Source of the DNA: Firmicutes bacterium UBA5473
Lineage (GTDB): Bacteria > Bacillota > DTU084
Assembly (NCBI GenBank): GCA_002427165.1
Contig: DIQB01000129.1
Location: 1 to 53,041 of the forward strand
Length of the DNA: 53,041 nucleotides
Direction of reading: 5' to 3'
Shown piece after piece: positions 16,671-25,502 of this stretch. Below the pieces are notes generated by a model. It ran no database searches and was not told where the DNA came from. It saw only the letters and a list, made by a program, of their open reading frames with translations. Made by a program: the position numbers and the translations under genes. Position 1 is the stretch's first letter; the number at the start of each line of letters is the position of its first letter.

Positions 16671-19226
16671 ATGAAAGTATTATTAAACGAGAATTGGAAA
16701 TTAACAAGTATGGAACCACAAGTAGGGATTCAGGAAAAGATCAACAAGCCATGCTTGGAAGCAGAAAACTGGATAAACGTGAATGTCCCGGGTGATGTAA
16801 ACGACGCACTGTTGAAATCTGGGATAATTTCGGATCCACATTACGACACTCAGGCTAGAGAATGTTACTGGGTATCATCCAAAGAATGGTGGTACGTTTT
16901 AGAGTTTGATTCAACAGCAATAGCTGCCAGAACTGCAGATTTATGCATGACAAATGTTGATGGGTATACGGATATATGGCTTAATGGTTTTTACCTGGGT
17001 GAGACAAAAAATGCTTTTCGACTTTTTCGATTTAACGTAAAAGATCACCTGAAAGAGAAACAAAATGTATTGATGATAAGGTTTAAATCTATCGACCAAC
17101 TACTTGGTGGACCCCGCATTCATGAACTCGAAGGTTGGAAGGGGAGAAGAGCTTATTTAAGAAAGCCACAGTTTTCATTTGGATGGGATTGGGCACTTCC
17201 ACTACCATCTGACGGGCTCTCTGGGAATGTGTGGCTGGAATTGGATAATGATTTGAGATTGACTGATCTGGCGATTGAGCCCTTCAAATCAGGAAGAGTT
17301 GATTTTTCCTTCGAAGTAACAGGTGCTACAAAGCAAGAGGGGTACGAAATAGCAATTAGACTATGGGGACACGGTAACGATATACGACGCGTTTTAAGTC
17401 GAGATACCCATAGATCATATGTAAGTGTGCAATTAGATAACCCAGAGCTCTGGTTCCCGAATGGATATGGTGAACAGCCATTATACAATTACAGTGTCGA
17501 GCTTATCGTTAACAGGCAGATTATCGATTCTCGTGAAGGAAAAATAGGCCTGCGTGAAGCCAAGATCGTAGAGAAGCCGTTTACGGAGGATGCTGGTCCC
17601 GGCTACTCTTTCTGGATTGAAATAAATGATATGCCCGTATTTTGTAAGGGTGGAAATTGGGTTCCCTTAGAGATATGGCCAGGGACTATAAAGCCGGATC
17701 AATACGAATTTTATATCCGGAAGGCAAAAGAGGCAAACTTCAACATGCTTCGTGTATGGGGCGGCGGTATCTATGAACCTGATACCTTCTATGAGCTTTG
17801 TGATAAACATGGAATTATGGTCTGGCAAGATTTCATGTTTGCCAGTACGGGCTATCCAGTTTCTGCTTTGAGAGATGAAATTATAGCTGAAGCCGATTAC
17901 CAGATACGAAGGCTTCGTAACCATTCATGCATCGTTTTATGGTGTGGTTGCAATGAAGATATCTTTTCTTGGAAATACGAGCAGGACTGTGCGGTAGCAG
18001 AACAGCAGGATGCCGGAGTTTATTCAGAGATTGAGGACGCGAGAAGTATTGACAGGCTAAGGGATGATCCTCAAATATATACTATGATTTTAAGGGGAAT
18101 GGTAGGGAAGCTTGGACTGGGAGTACCTTATATTGAGTCCAGCCCCCAGTCAAGGGACGACTATGGTAATATGCCCAATTCAGGTAACTCCCATATTTCT
18201 TGCTGGAAATTCTCACTGTTTCAGAGCGGCGGTAAATATGATACCTTTCGCAAACATTTTGAAAAGGTATGCTCTTTTAATTCGGAGTTTTGCATCCAAG
18301 GGCCCAGCAGCATAAAAATGATCAAAAGCTTTTTAAAGCCTGAAAATCATTGGCCTCCGAATGACGCTTGGGTTTATCATATACAAAGGGGCCATGCAAA
18401 CCTACCCCATTATGAGCAGACCATGAGTATTGCTGGTTCTTTGTTCGGTGAAATTGACAATCTTGAAAAGTACGTCAAATATGGTCAAGCAACTCATGTG
18501 GAGATGATGCGGGCTGAATTTGAAAGCGCACGTAGGGACTACCCGAATAACGGCGGGACAATGGTGTGGATGTATAATGATTGCTGGCCTACTTCCAACT
18601 GGTCTATCATAGATTATTCGAGAGATCCCAAACCTTCGTATTTTGCTGCCAAACGTGCCTGTGCACCACTATTGCCCATCATTTTCGAAAGGAATGGTAG
18701 AGTTGAGTTTCTCTTTAGTAATCATACACAAAGGGACGTTAAGGTAGAGCTTAATTATGGGCAGGAGACCTTACAAGGTGAGGCAGTTTGGTGTAGTAGT
18801 TATAAACATATCATAAAGGCAAATGATTCTGTTGTTTTTGACTGCTTGCAAAGAAAAGGACTGGATATCCCCAAAGGAGATTTTCTTTACATTAATGCCT
18901 GTGTGGATGGGATAAAGCTTAACCGGGTGATTTATTTTCCAGATGGATGGAAGAATATTGAGTGGCCATGGCCCAACATTATAACGGAGTTAATAGATCA
19001 AAAGTTTCTACAGGAGGAATGGCTAACGCATTTAAAAGTGAAGACAGATGCTTTTGCAAGACTTTGTCATATCATCTATAGGGGAGAAGATACCGATATA
19101 TTTCTCTCGGATAATTATTTTGATTTGTCTGCGGGAGCCGAACATGAGTTGTATATCAGGTCCGGGAGGAAGATAGGTTTAAATAATATACAGACAGGGC
19201 ATTGGCTTACTAGTTGGCAAACATGA
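16671..19226 (+). CDS. GH2 beta-mannosidase-like glycoside hydrolase
   Basis: An 851-residue cytoplasmic GH2 enzyme. I chose ATG 16671 (MKVLLNENWKL, the usual mannosidase opening) with AAGGTG 10 bases upstream; the in-frame ATG 16581 would add 30 unrelated residues. It has the family landmarks VNVPGDVNDALLKSGIISDPHYD, FSFGWDWALPLPSDGLSG and NFNMLRVWGGGIYEPDTFYELCDKHGI. The acid/base is Glu429, but the motif reads WCGCNED instead of the common WCGNNE. The nucleophile is Glu539 in FNSEFCIQGPSS. The substitution in the first motif and only moderate similarity to the preceding enzyme suggest a different beta-linked substrate or aglycone. It could also be an exo-glucosaminidase-like GH2; beta-mannosidase is the best guess. 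Confidence 0.85.
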   Translation: MKVLLNENWKLTSMEPQVGIQEKINKPCLEAENWINVNVPGDVNDALLKSGIISDPHYDTQARECYWVSSKEWWYVLEFDSTAIAARTADLCMTNVDGYTDIWLNGFYLGETKNAFRLFRFNVKDHLKEKQNVLMIRFKSIDQLLGGPRIHELEGWKGRRAYLRKPQFSFGWDWALPLPSDGLSGNVWLELDNDLRLTDLAIEPFKSGRVDFSFEVTGATKQEGYEIAIRLWGHGNDIRRVLSRDTHRSYVSVQLDNPELWFPNGYGEQPLYNYSVELIVNRQIIDSREGKIGLREAKIVEKPFTEDAGPGYSFWIEINDMPVFCKGGNWVPLEIWPGTIKPDQYEFYIRKAKEANFNMLRVWGGGIYEPDTFYELCDKHGIMVWQDFMFASTGYPVSALRDEIIAEADYQIRRLRNHSCIVLWCGCNEDIFSWKYEQDCAVAEQQDAGVYSEIEDARSIDRLRDDPQIYTMILRGMVGKLGLGVPYIESSPQSRDDYGNMPNSGNSHISCWKFSLFQSGGKYDTFRKHFEKVCSFNSEFCIQGPSSIKMIKSFLKPENHWPPNDAWVYHIQRGHANLPHYEQTMSIAGSLFGEIDNLEKYVKYGQATHVEMMRAEFESARRDYPNNGGTMVWMYNDCWPTSNWSIIDYSRDPKPSYFAAKRACAPLLPIIFERNGRVEFLFSNHTQRDVKVELNYGQETLQGEAVWCSSYKHIIKANDSVVFDCLQRKGLDIPKGDFLYINACVDGIKLNRVIYFPDGWKNIEWPWPNIITELIDQKFLQEEWLTHLKVKTDAFARLCHIIYRGEDTDIFLSDNYFDLSAGAEHELYIRSGRKIGLNNIQTGHWLTSWQT

Positions 19227-19627
19227 GGGGATACCATGATTCCCTTCTTGTTAGCTCGGATGAACTAATAGGAAGGGAAATTAAAGGTTTAAGCCAAGGC
19301 TCTTTGCCTAAAGATCGTTATGTGGGTACAAAGATCAGCCTCTTTGGAATCGTGAAACAAATTATTAGGTACATGGTGAATATGTTGCTGATGCGTATTG
19401 TTCCTCTTCTTTTCGTCAAGAGGTTTTGTATCGATACGATCTTATGGTCTGTATAGTTCGTTTACAGATGATAAGCAAGAGCACTGATTGACAAAAGAGC
19501 CATTGTTCTGATTCCCTTTTGATGAGGATCATTCACAATGGAATAATGTGAACAACCTGGCAAAAAAGCATCAATTCTTTTTACGGGAATTCGGGTTATA
19601 TAGCAAAGCTTCCAAGGGGGAATTGAG
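19227..19627 (+). other. 401-base intergenic stretch
   Basis: I see no supported gene. An open frame at 19214-19456 begins inside the previous gene without a ribosome site and matches nothing I know. The last 20 bases hold the AAGGGGGAA ribosome site of the next gene. Confidence 0.45.
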
Positions 19628-22120
19628 TTGTATAAGAAATTATCTTTTTTGACTTTATTGACCCTCTTATTAATAGCTGCTAATAGACCCTGTCTATTAG
19701 CAAATGAAGGGGATAATATTGCTCTCGGGAAACAATATTCTTTTTCTGCGAACCCAAACTATGCTCTATGCACTGATAATGAGGATATTTTACAATTAAC
19801 AGATGGCGAATATGTAGAAGGTTATTTTTGGACACAAAGGGGAACTGTTGGTTGGACACGCGAAAAACTAATTTCAATAACTATCGATCTGGGCAAAGTA
19901 GAACCTGTTAAAGGAATATCTTTTAATACGGCTGCTGGAAGAGCTAGCTTTTTTTGGCCTAAGGCTATCTATATCTTTACTAGTGATGATGGAACTAACT
20001 TTTATTATGCTGGCGAATTAATTCATCTTCACGAGAAGGATTTACCTTCGCCCATGGAATATGCAGTATATCGATATAAGACCTGTAGACTTGAGACAAA
20101 AGGGCGATATGTTAGGTTAACAGTAATGCCCACTTGTGATTACATGGTTGTTGATGAAATTGAAATCTATCGAGGGCCCAATGATTTCCTCGGTCGTAGC
20201 CCAGGACGTAAAGTAGATGATTTAAATAAATTTTTAAAGGAAAATCTAGTTAAGGCTGCAGTTTTAAAGCGTATACGGCGGGACATTGCCCAAATAAGAA
20301 GGGACATTAATGCCTCTTCCATTCTTTTAACAACAAAACAAAGTTTGATTGCAGAACTTGATATCTTAGAAGCCGAAAGGTTAAGGTTAATAGTAGATGT
20401 GGGAGAAGATTTCAGAGCGACAATCCCACTTAATCCCTTACACGAGCGAGTATTTAAAATTAATGCTAAGCTTCGGAAAGCTCAGGGAGCAGAGAAGTTG
20501 GTTGTTTGGAAGAATAATCGTTGGGATATGTTATCGCCTACAGAGATTCCACCTGAAAGCAGTGGCATCTTACCTGAGTTAGAAATCGCTATGTTATCAA
20601 ATGAGTACAGAGCAGAGGCGTTTAATATAACAAACAGCTCAGAAGAGAAGTTAGCAGTAAAGCTAAAGATTGAAGGACTACCTGGTGGTTCTAACCCAGG
20701 CTACATAAAAGTTCACCAGGTGGAATTCGTCGATACTAGAGAAGAAATTGTTATTGCGGATGCCTTGCCTTTAGCAAGGCTTGTTAGCGGGGGGGTTGAA
20801 CTTGATATACCAGCTGGAATGACCCGACAGGTTTGGTTTACATTCAACCCACACGATGTTGAGCCAGGAACTTATCGGGGCCAAGTTGTCCTTGAGCCTG
20901 GTCATGAGATGGAGGCAATTAATCTACCATTATCTTTCAGGCTCTCTGCAATAAGTTTTCCTGATAGCCCCTCACTATCGTTGACCATGTGGGATTATGT
21001 AGATTATTTAACACGTGATTTGACCGAGGGTGTTCGTGTTCAGGCTATTGAAGATATGAGGGAACATTTTGTGGATTCACCATGGGCTTCAAGCATAACC
21101 GCTCCTTGGCCATCCTCAATCCAGAAAGTTGGAGATATAGTAGTTGGTATGGAAATGGATTTTACTAGATTTGACAACTGGGTTTCCGATTGGCATGGTG
21201 CAAGAAACTATATGATATATTTCGGCGATAAATCTACCTTTGGACCCGAAGGCGAAAGAGTACCGTATAATGATCCTCGATTTGAAGAGTTAGTTAGTTT
21301 TTGGGTCGCTGAGTGGGCTAAACATGTGAAAGAGATCGGTCTTGCTCCTTCACAAATAAACTTATGTTTGGTTGATGAACCCAGGACTGAAGAGCAAGAT
21401 TTGAAAGTCATTGCGTGGGGAAAAGCTATTAAAGCAGGTGCTCCTGAGTTTGTTATTTGGGAAAACCCACTTCATTCAGAACCGTGGAAGGCTAATCAGG
21501 AACTATTTAATGTATGTGATGTTATTTGCCCGAATTTGGCCTCGTATATAGATGGTGGGATAAGAAGTGCGAACTTCTATAGATCTTTGCGCGATGCAGG
21601 TAAAAACTTGTGGGTATACGAATGTAGGGTTGGTCGTGTTGGGGCCCCCTATTCTTATCATAGACTGCAAAAATGGATGGCTTGGGAGATGGGAGCGGTA
21701 GGCTCTGGATTTTGGACATATTCATCTGGAGGCGGAACATCTCCGTGGAATGACTATCTGGATATGGGTGGTCGTGTAAGTTACAGCCCTCTTTATTTCG
21801 ATAATGTTTCAATAACAACTGGCAAGCATTGGGAAGCGGTTCGGGAGGGAGTTGAGGACTATGAATATCTAAAAATCCTAAGCGATATGGTAGAAACGCT
21901 TGAAAAAGAAGGTTGTGATCAAGAGATATTAAATGAGGCAAGGCTCTTACTGATCGAAGCTCCCAAGCATGTATGGGAAAACTGGACTAGATCTTCTATA
22001 TGGTGGTGGATTTCCGATGAATTAGAGGATGCAGATGTTGCGGACATAGAGAGAATAAAGATATTGAATATGATAGAATCATTGTCAGATCTTATAGAGT
22101 CGGTTAGCGTGAAAAAATAA
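19628..22120 (+). CDS. Secreted DUF4091/GH123-like protein with discoidin domain
   Basis: An 830-residue exported protein starting at TTG 19628 with AAGGGGGAA about 8 bases upstream. Residues 1-25 form a signal peptide (KLSFLTLLTLLLIAANRPCLL). Residues about 30-185 form an F5/8 type C (discoidin) domain: NIALGKQYSFSANP, LTDGEYVEG, ITIDLGKVEPVKGI and GRYVRLTVMPTCDYMVVDEIEIY. A helical stretch follows (about 195-260), then an Ig-like domain with IPAGMTRQVWFTFN and PGTYRGQVVLE. The DUF4091 catalytic-like region contains LCLVDEPR with Asp583 and Glu584, and the closing REGVEDYEYLKIL motif. It is a probable extracellular glycosidase related to GH123, with the discoidin domain binding galactose-type or other sugars. 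Confidence 0.82.
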   Translation: MYKKLSFLTLLTLLLIAANRPCLLANEGDNIALGKQYSFSANPNYALCTDNEDILQLTDGEYVEGYFWTQRGTVGWTREKLISITIDLGKVEPVKGISFNTAAGRASFFWPKAIYIFTSDDGTNFYYAGELIHLHEKDLPSPMEYAVYRYKTCRLETKGRYVRLTVMPTCDYMVVDEIEIYRGPNDFLGRSPGRKVDDLNKFLKENLVKAAVLKRIRRDIAQIRRDINASSILLTTKQSLIAELDILEAERLRLIVDVGEDFRATIPLNPLHERVFKINAKLRKAQGAEKLVVWKNNRWDMLSPTEIPPESSGILPELEIAMLSNEYRAEAFNITNSSEEKLAVKLKIEGLPGGSNPGYIKVHQVEFVDTREEIVIADALPLARLVSGGVELDIPAGMTRQVWFTFNPHDVEPGTYRGQVVLEPGHEMEAINLPLSFRLSAISFPDSPSLSLTMWDYVDYLTRDLTEGVRVQAIEDMREHFVDSPWASSITAPWPSSIQKVGDIVVGMEMDFTRFDNWVSDWHGARNYMIYFGDKSTFGPEGERVPYNDPRFEELVSFWVAEWAKHVKEIGLAPSQINLCLVDEPRTEEQDLKVIAWGKAIKAGAPEFVIWENPLHSEPWKANQELFNVCDVICPNLASYIDGGIRSANFYRSLRDAGKNLWVYECRVGRVGAPYSYHRLQKWMAWEMGAVGSGFWTYSSGGGTSPWNDYLDMGGRVSYSPLYFDNVSITTGKHWEAVREGVEDYEYLKILSDMVETLEKEGCDQEILNEARLLLIEAPKHVWENWTRSSIWWWISDELEDADVADIERIKILNMIESLSDLIESVSVKK

Positions 22121-22374
22121 CATGCTTTGGGGTGAAAAGAGGAGTACTAAACCAAGGCCTTTAAAAGACCCAATAAATTCCATATTATTTGTGCCGCCAG
22201 CGTAGCGGCGGAATGGAGGTTTTTATGAGGCTTCTTTTACTGAACTGTGGCGTAGGTATAAAAACGCGGGAGCCTAGGTAGCATATTAGCTTGTAGAAGG
22301 ATAGTCTTAAAGCGAAGTTACCAAAAGCAAAATTAAAATATGCTTTTTTGTTGGTACTCAGCCAAACATGTTAT
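22117..22374. repeat. Widely spaced inverted repeat with ATAACATG arms
   Basis: ATAACATGCTTTGG (22117-22130, overlapping the stop codon) is mirrored by CCAAACATGTTAT (22362-22374), with one base fewer. The 14 bases of the left arm recur exactly in the hairpin at 25088-25124. Between the arms is a short GC hairpin (CCGCC at about 22194 / GGCGG at about 22207). The arrangement resembles a small non-autonomous element or a repeat family. Confidence 0.4.
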
Positions 22375-22498
22375 TATTTATGAAATTTTAGGTTATAGGT
22401 AGGGGGTGATAGCATTTAAGTTTTTCGTGGGTTTTACTCATTAGGATAATCATATTAAGGCTAAGAGCAGCATGAGATTTTAAAATGGAGGTATCGAA
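22121..22498 (+). other. 378-base intergenic stretch
   Basis: It is mostly filled by the inverted-repeat structure above. No coding frame is visible. The end carries AATGGAGG, the ribosome site of the next gene. Confidence 0.5.
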
Positions 22499-24775
22499 AT
22501 GAAAGGGAAGAGTAAAGTTTTTTTGATAATGTTTGTACTTATGATAATGAATACTTGCTGGGTAGCAGCGGAAACAAAAATTACGCAAGCTGTTTTTTTC
22601 CCACAATATACTAAAGACAAACTTAGTATGTCTAAAAGTCTTGATGCGATTTGGCAAAAGGCGCCACAAGTTGAACTGAAGGATTATAAAACAGGTGAAC
22701 AACCGAAGAAAAAAACGGTGGTAAGGACACTATATGATAACGATTTCCTTTATATTGTGTTTGAATGTGAAGAACCAGAGCCAAAGAAATTGAAAGTAGA
22801 ATGCACAGAACGAGATCAGGCAGTTTGGCGAGACGATTGCGTTGAAGTATTTCTTTCTAGTTTTCAGCAGGGGACCCCTTATGCGCATTTTATTGTTTCA
22901 GCGGCTGGTGTGATATGCGATTTGTGGGACAGAAATAGTGGTTGGAACCCGGATTATGAAGTTGTAGCTTGGTCGGGGACTCAAGACTGGTGGGTAAAAT
23001 TAAAAATACCTTTTAAGCTTTTTGAAACAACACCACAGACAGCCCCGATTTGGAAAGCGAACTTTTGTCGTGAAGAAAAGGGTCTTGGAGAACTTACTTC
23101 TTGGCGAAAAGCAGCTAATGGATTTAATGATCCTACATCCTTTGGGGACCTAGCTTTTATTACACCAGAAGAATATGCTAGCAGCCAAAAAATCGTTAAC
23201 CCTAAAGTGCCTTTAAATGAATCAGGTTATGTAATTTGGAAGGAAAGCCCTTTGAAGACCTCATTTGTAGACTCGAAACCGGAAGATTTGTTCAATGATT
23301 GTAAATCTCTACAAGTAAAAGTTTGCCAGAATCAGAAGACATGTGCGAAAGTAATGGTGACAAATTTAAGTGAAGTTTCATTAACATTTCGTGTTGAACC
23401 GTTTGAGATAAAGCAGCTAGATAAAAAAAGTACTGAATATGATTTTCATAGACTCTTTACTTTTAAGGAGGCAATACCTCGACATAATAGTCATTATCAA
23501 AGACAGCTAGATCCGCTTTGCCGACTCAACGAAGGCAATATTATTTCTATTCCTGCCTTTGAAACTAGAGCCCTTTGGATTGATATAAAGGGTCAGCTTC
23601 CGCCAGGACAGTATCAAAGTACGATTGCTTTTATACCGGTAGATAATAATAAACCCTCAAAAAAGGTTACACTCAATGTGAACATTCTTGATTTTAAGTT
23701 CCCCGAAGTACTACCTGTTGATACCTTTCTTTGGGGGCCTGCGGTCACCAGTAACGGAACATGGCCGAATAACCGGGTAATTGGTAAGGAAGAAGCATAT
23801 TATGGGGTAGCATCTGAGTATCATTTAAAGTATCTACATGCTATTTTTCCTACTTCCGCTATTGAGGGAGGCCCCAATGGACCGGTAATAAATAAAGGAC
23901 GAGAACATTATCTGAACGACGCTCTATTAGCTGCAAAAAAGAACGGCAAAATTATATATAGTTCTGCAGGCTTTTTCATGGATTTCGATAAAAGAATCAG
24001 GGCGAGAGGATTTAGTGGTCCTATTTTTGAGGAACAATGGGTTGAGTTGTTTACAGAATGGATAAATACATGGTTTGGATATTTGAAAGAAGTTGGCTTA
24101 ACCTTCGATGATTTTATGATCCAAATCATAGATGAACCGAGAGCTGATGATATTGAGGGAGTATATCGCTGTGGCAAACTTCTTAAAGAAATAGCACCGG
24201 AATTAAGAATTATGTGTGATATAGCTGCCTGGTCAACAATTGAGGAAATCAAACGATTAGATCCGGTAATTGATTTTTGGGTACCTTATGAACAACGTTT
24301 ACATTCAGTTCCGACAGCCGAGGAAGAATTAAAATTCTTCCAAAGTACAGGGAAGCCATTTGCTCCGTATTTGTGTTCAGTACGTAATGATGTGCAGCCC
24401 TTGCTCGGTTACTATCGTTTTCGCGGAATCCGTTCATGGCTATTAGGAGCTAGTGGAATTTTTATGTGGCCATTTAATTATTGGAGAGGGAACTCTTGGG
24501 ATCCGTCGGATGTGATAAAGGACAGTGGTGCCAAAGATGAAGGAATCTTCTACCATGGCGATTATGGTCCAATCCCTAGCGTTCGCGGAGAAGCTTTGCG
24601 GGAAGGAATTGAAGATTATTACTTAATATCGATTGCCAATGAAAAATTAAAAGCGGGAACACTTCCTGCAGAGGCAGCTATGCTTATCTCTGAAGAATAC
24701 CTTAAAAAATTAATGAGCAATAATAACCCGGATGAGGTTGAAGAATGGCAAAATCTATTAGCCTCATACCTATAG
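22499..24775 (+). CDS. Secreted DUF4091/GH123-like protein with CBM9-like domain
   Basis: A 758-residue exported protein starting at ATG 22499 behind ATGGAGG. After the signal peptide (1-25) comes a CBM9/DOMON-like beta-sandwich (about 40-225): SKSLDAIWQKAP, TLYDNDFLYIVFECEEP, AVWRDDCVEVFLSS, WWVKLKIPFKLF and a C-terminal TSFGDLAFIT. The middle is an Ig-like region with LPPGQYQSTIAFIPV. The catalytic-like region has IQIIDEPRADD with Asp545 and Glu546, and the closing GEALREGIEDYYLISIA is diagnostic of DUF4091. Like the proteins at 10935 and 19628 it pairs one enzyme-like domain with a different binding module. Glycosidase activity is inferred from the shared Asp-Glu pair with GH123. Confidence 0.82.
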   Translation: MKGKSKVFLIMFVLMIMNTCWVAAETKITQAVFFPQYTKDKLSMSKSLDAIWQKAPQVELKDYKTGEQPKKKTVVRTLYDNDFLYIVFECEEPEPKKLKVECTERDQAVWRDDCVEVFLSSFQQGTPYAHFIVSAAGVICDLWDRNSGWNPDYEVVAWSGTQDWWVKLKIPFKLFETTPQTAPIWKANFCREEKGLGELTSWRKAANGFNDPTSFGDLAFITPEEYASSQKIVNPKVPLNESGYVIWKESPLKTSFVDSKPEDLFNDCKSLQVKVCQNQKTCAKVMVTNLSEVSLTFRVEPFEIKQLDKKSTEYDFHRLFTFKEAIPRHNSHYQRQLDPLCRLNEGNIISIPAFETRALWIDIKGQLPPGQYQSTIAFIPVDNNKPSKKVTLNVNILDFKFPEVLPVDTFLWGPAVTSNGTWPNNRVIGKEEAYYGVASEYHLKYLHAIFPTSAIEGGPNGPVINKGREHYLNDALLAAKKNGKIIYSSAGFFMDFDKRIRARGFSGPIFEEQWVELFTEWINTWFGYLKEVGLTFDDFMIQIIDEPRADDIEGVYRCGKLLKEIAPELRIMCDIAAWSTIEEIKRLDPVIDFWVPYEQRLHSVPTAEEELKFFQSTGKPFAPYLCSVRNDVQPLLGYYRFRGIRSWLLGASGIFMWPFNYWRGNSWDPSDVIKDSGAKDEGIFYHGDYGPIPSVRGEALREGIEDYYLISIANEKLKAGTLPAEAAMLISEEYLKKLMSNNNPDEVEEWQNLLASYL

Positions 24776-25087
24776 CCTTTCTTGAATTCTTAGCGGGAAG
24801 GTATCAAGGGAAAAAATTCAAATCATTGCAAACGTTAAGGTCAAGTTAGTATAAAAATGACCATAGGTTATTGGCAGATAGCATTTGTATGAAGAGAGGT
24901 AATATCTTGATCTAAAAAAATTTAGGAGTATTCCACTAAAGGCATTCATAAATTGTTTCTGCTAATTCTGTGCAACTAAGGTTAGGGAACAGTTTAATAA
25001 TTTTTTGAATCTCTTTGATCTTGCCCAACCAACGACCTACGAATAAAACTTTATTTTAGCACGAATTAGTTCCTTTTCTTTACTAAT

Positions 25088-25124
25088 GATAACATGCTTT
25101 GGTTCTTGGCCAAAGCATGTTATC
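25088..25124. terminator. Perfect 15-bp hairpin
   Basis: GATAACATGCTTTGG and CCAAAGCATGTTATC pair perfectly around the 7-base loop TTCTTGG. A T-rich stretch precedes it on the plus strand and TATCTCATTT follows. It could be a terminator or a mobile repeat; the arm is identical to 22117-22130 over 14 bases. Confidence 0.5.
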
Positions 25125-25472
25125 TCATTTGGCCGAAATTTGAATTATCCACTTTACGAACTTGTATTTCATAAAGGTCATGTTTGGTAAACTCCTACTG
25201 GACAAATCGCCCTTGGTAATGGTTTTCGTCAAAAGATTATATTTGAGATATTAAGCAGCCGTTTCCGGGATTTTCAAGCCATGCGTCTGAAATATTTTTT
25301 ATGATACAATGCTGTTTTCGGTCAATTATAGCTAATAAGTATTGGACAAGAGCCGATACCTGGGGGTTGTCCAGCACTTTTGAAAAATTAATAATCATTA
25401 AATGCCTAAGGGGTTGAGTAGTAACAATTATATTCTGGGGAGGAATTTCTAAAAACATGTTGAATATATTAA

Positions 25473-25484
25473 TTACACGTGTAA
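25473..25484. promoter_or_regulatory. Palindromic operator candidate upstream of the LacI-family gene
   Basis: TTACACGTGTAA is a perfect 12-base palindrome with a central CG, the usual form of LacI-family operators. It ends 18 bases before the regulator's ATG, ideal for autorepression. A near-identical site lies at 28686, upstream of the isomerase gene. Confidence 0.6.
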
Positions 25485-25502
25485 CTTGATTGTGGTGATA
25501 AA

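Larger units (their letters stand above)
24776..25502 (+). other. 727-base intergenic stretch upstream of the LacI gene
   Basis: It holds a strong hairpin (25088-25124) and the palindrome at 25473, listed separately. An open minus-strand frame at 25237-25458 has no ribosome site and no recognisable product. The remainder looks like decayed DNA. Confidence 0.5.

Noticed and set aside
19214..19456. An 80-codon plus-strand frame after the second GH2 gene
   Set aside because: It starts inside the GH2 gene with no ribosome site and resembles no family.
25237..25458. A 73-codon minus-strand frame upstream of the LacI gene
   Set aside because: No ribosome site and no recognisable product; could be a remnant but I cannot support it as a gene.
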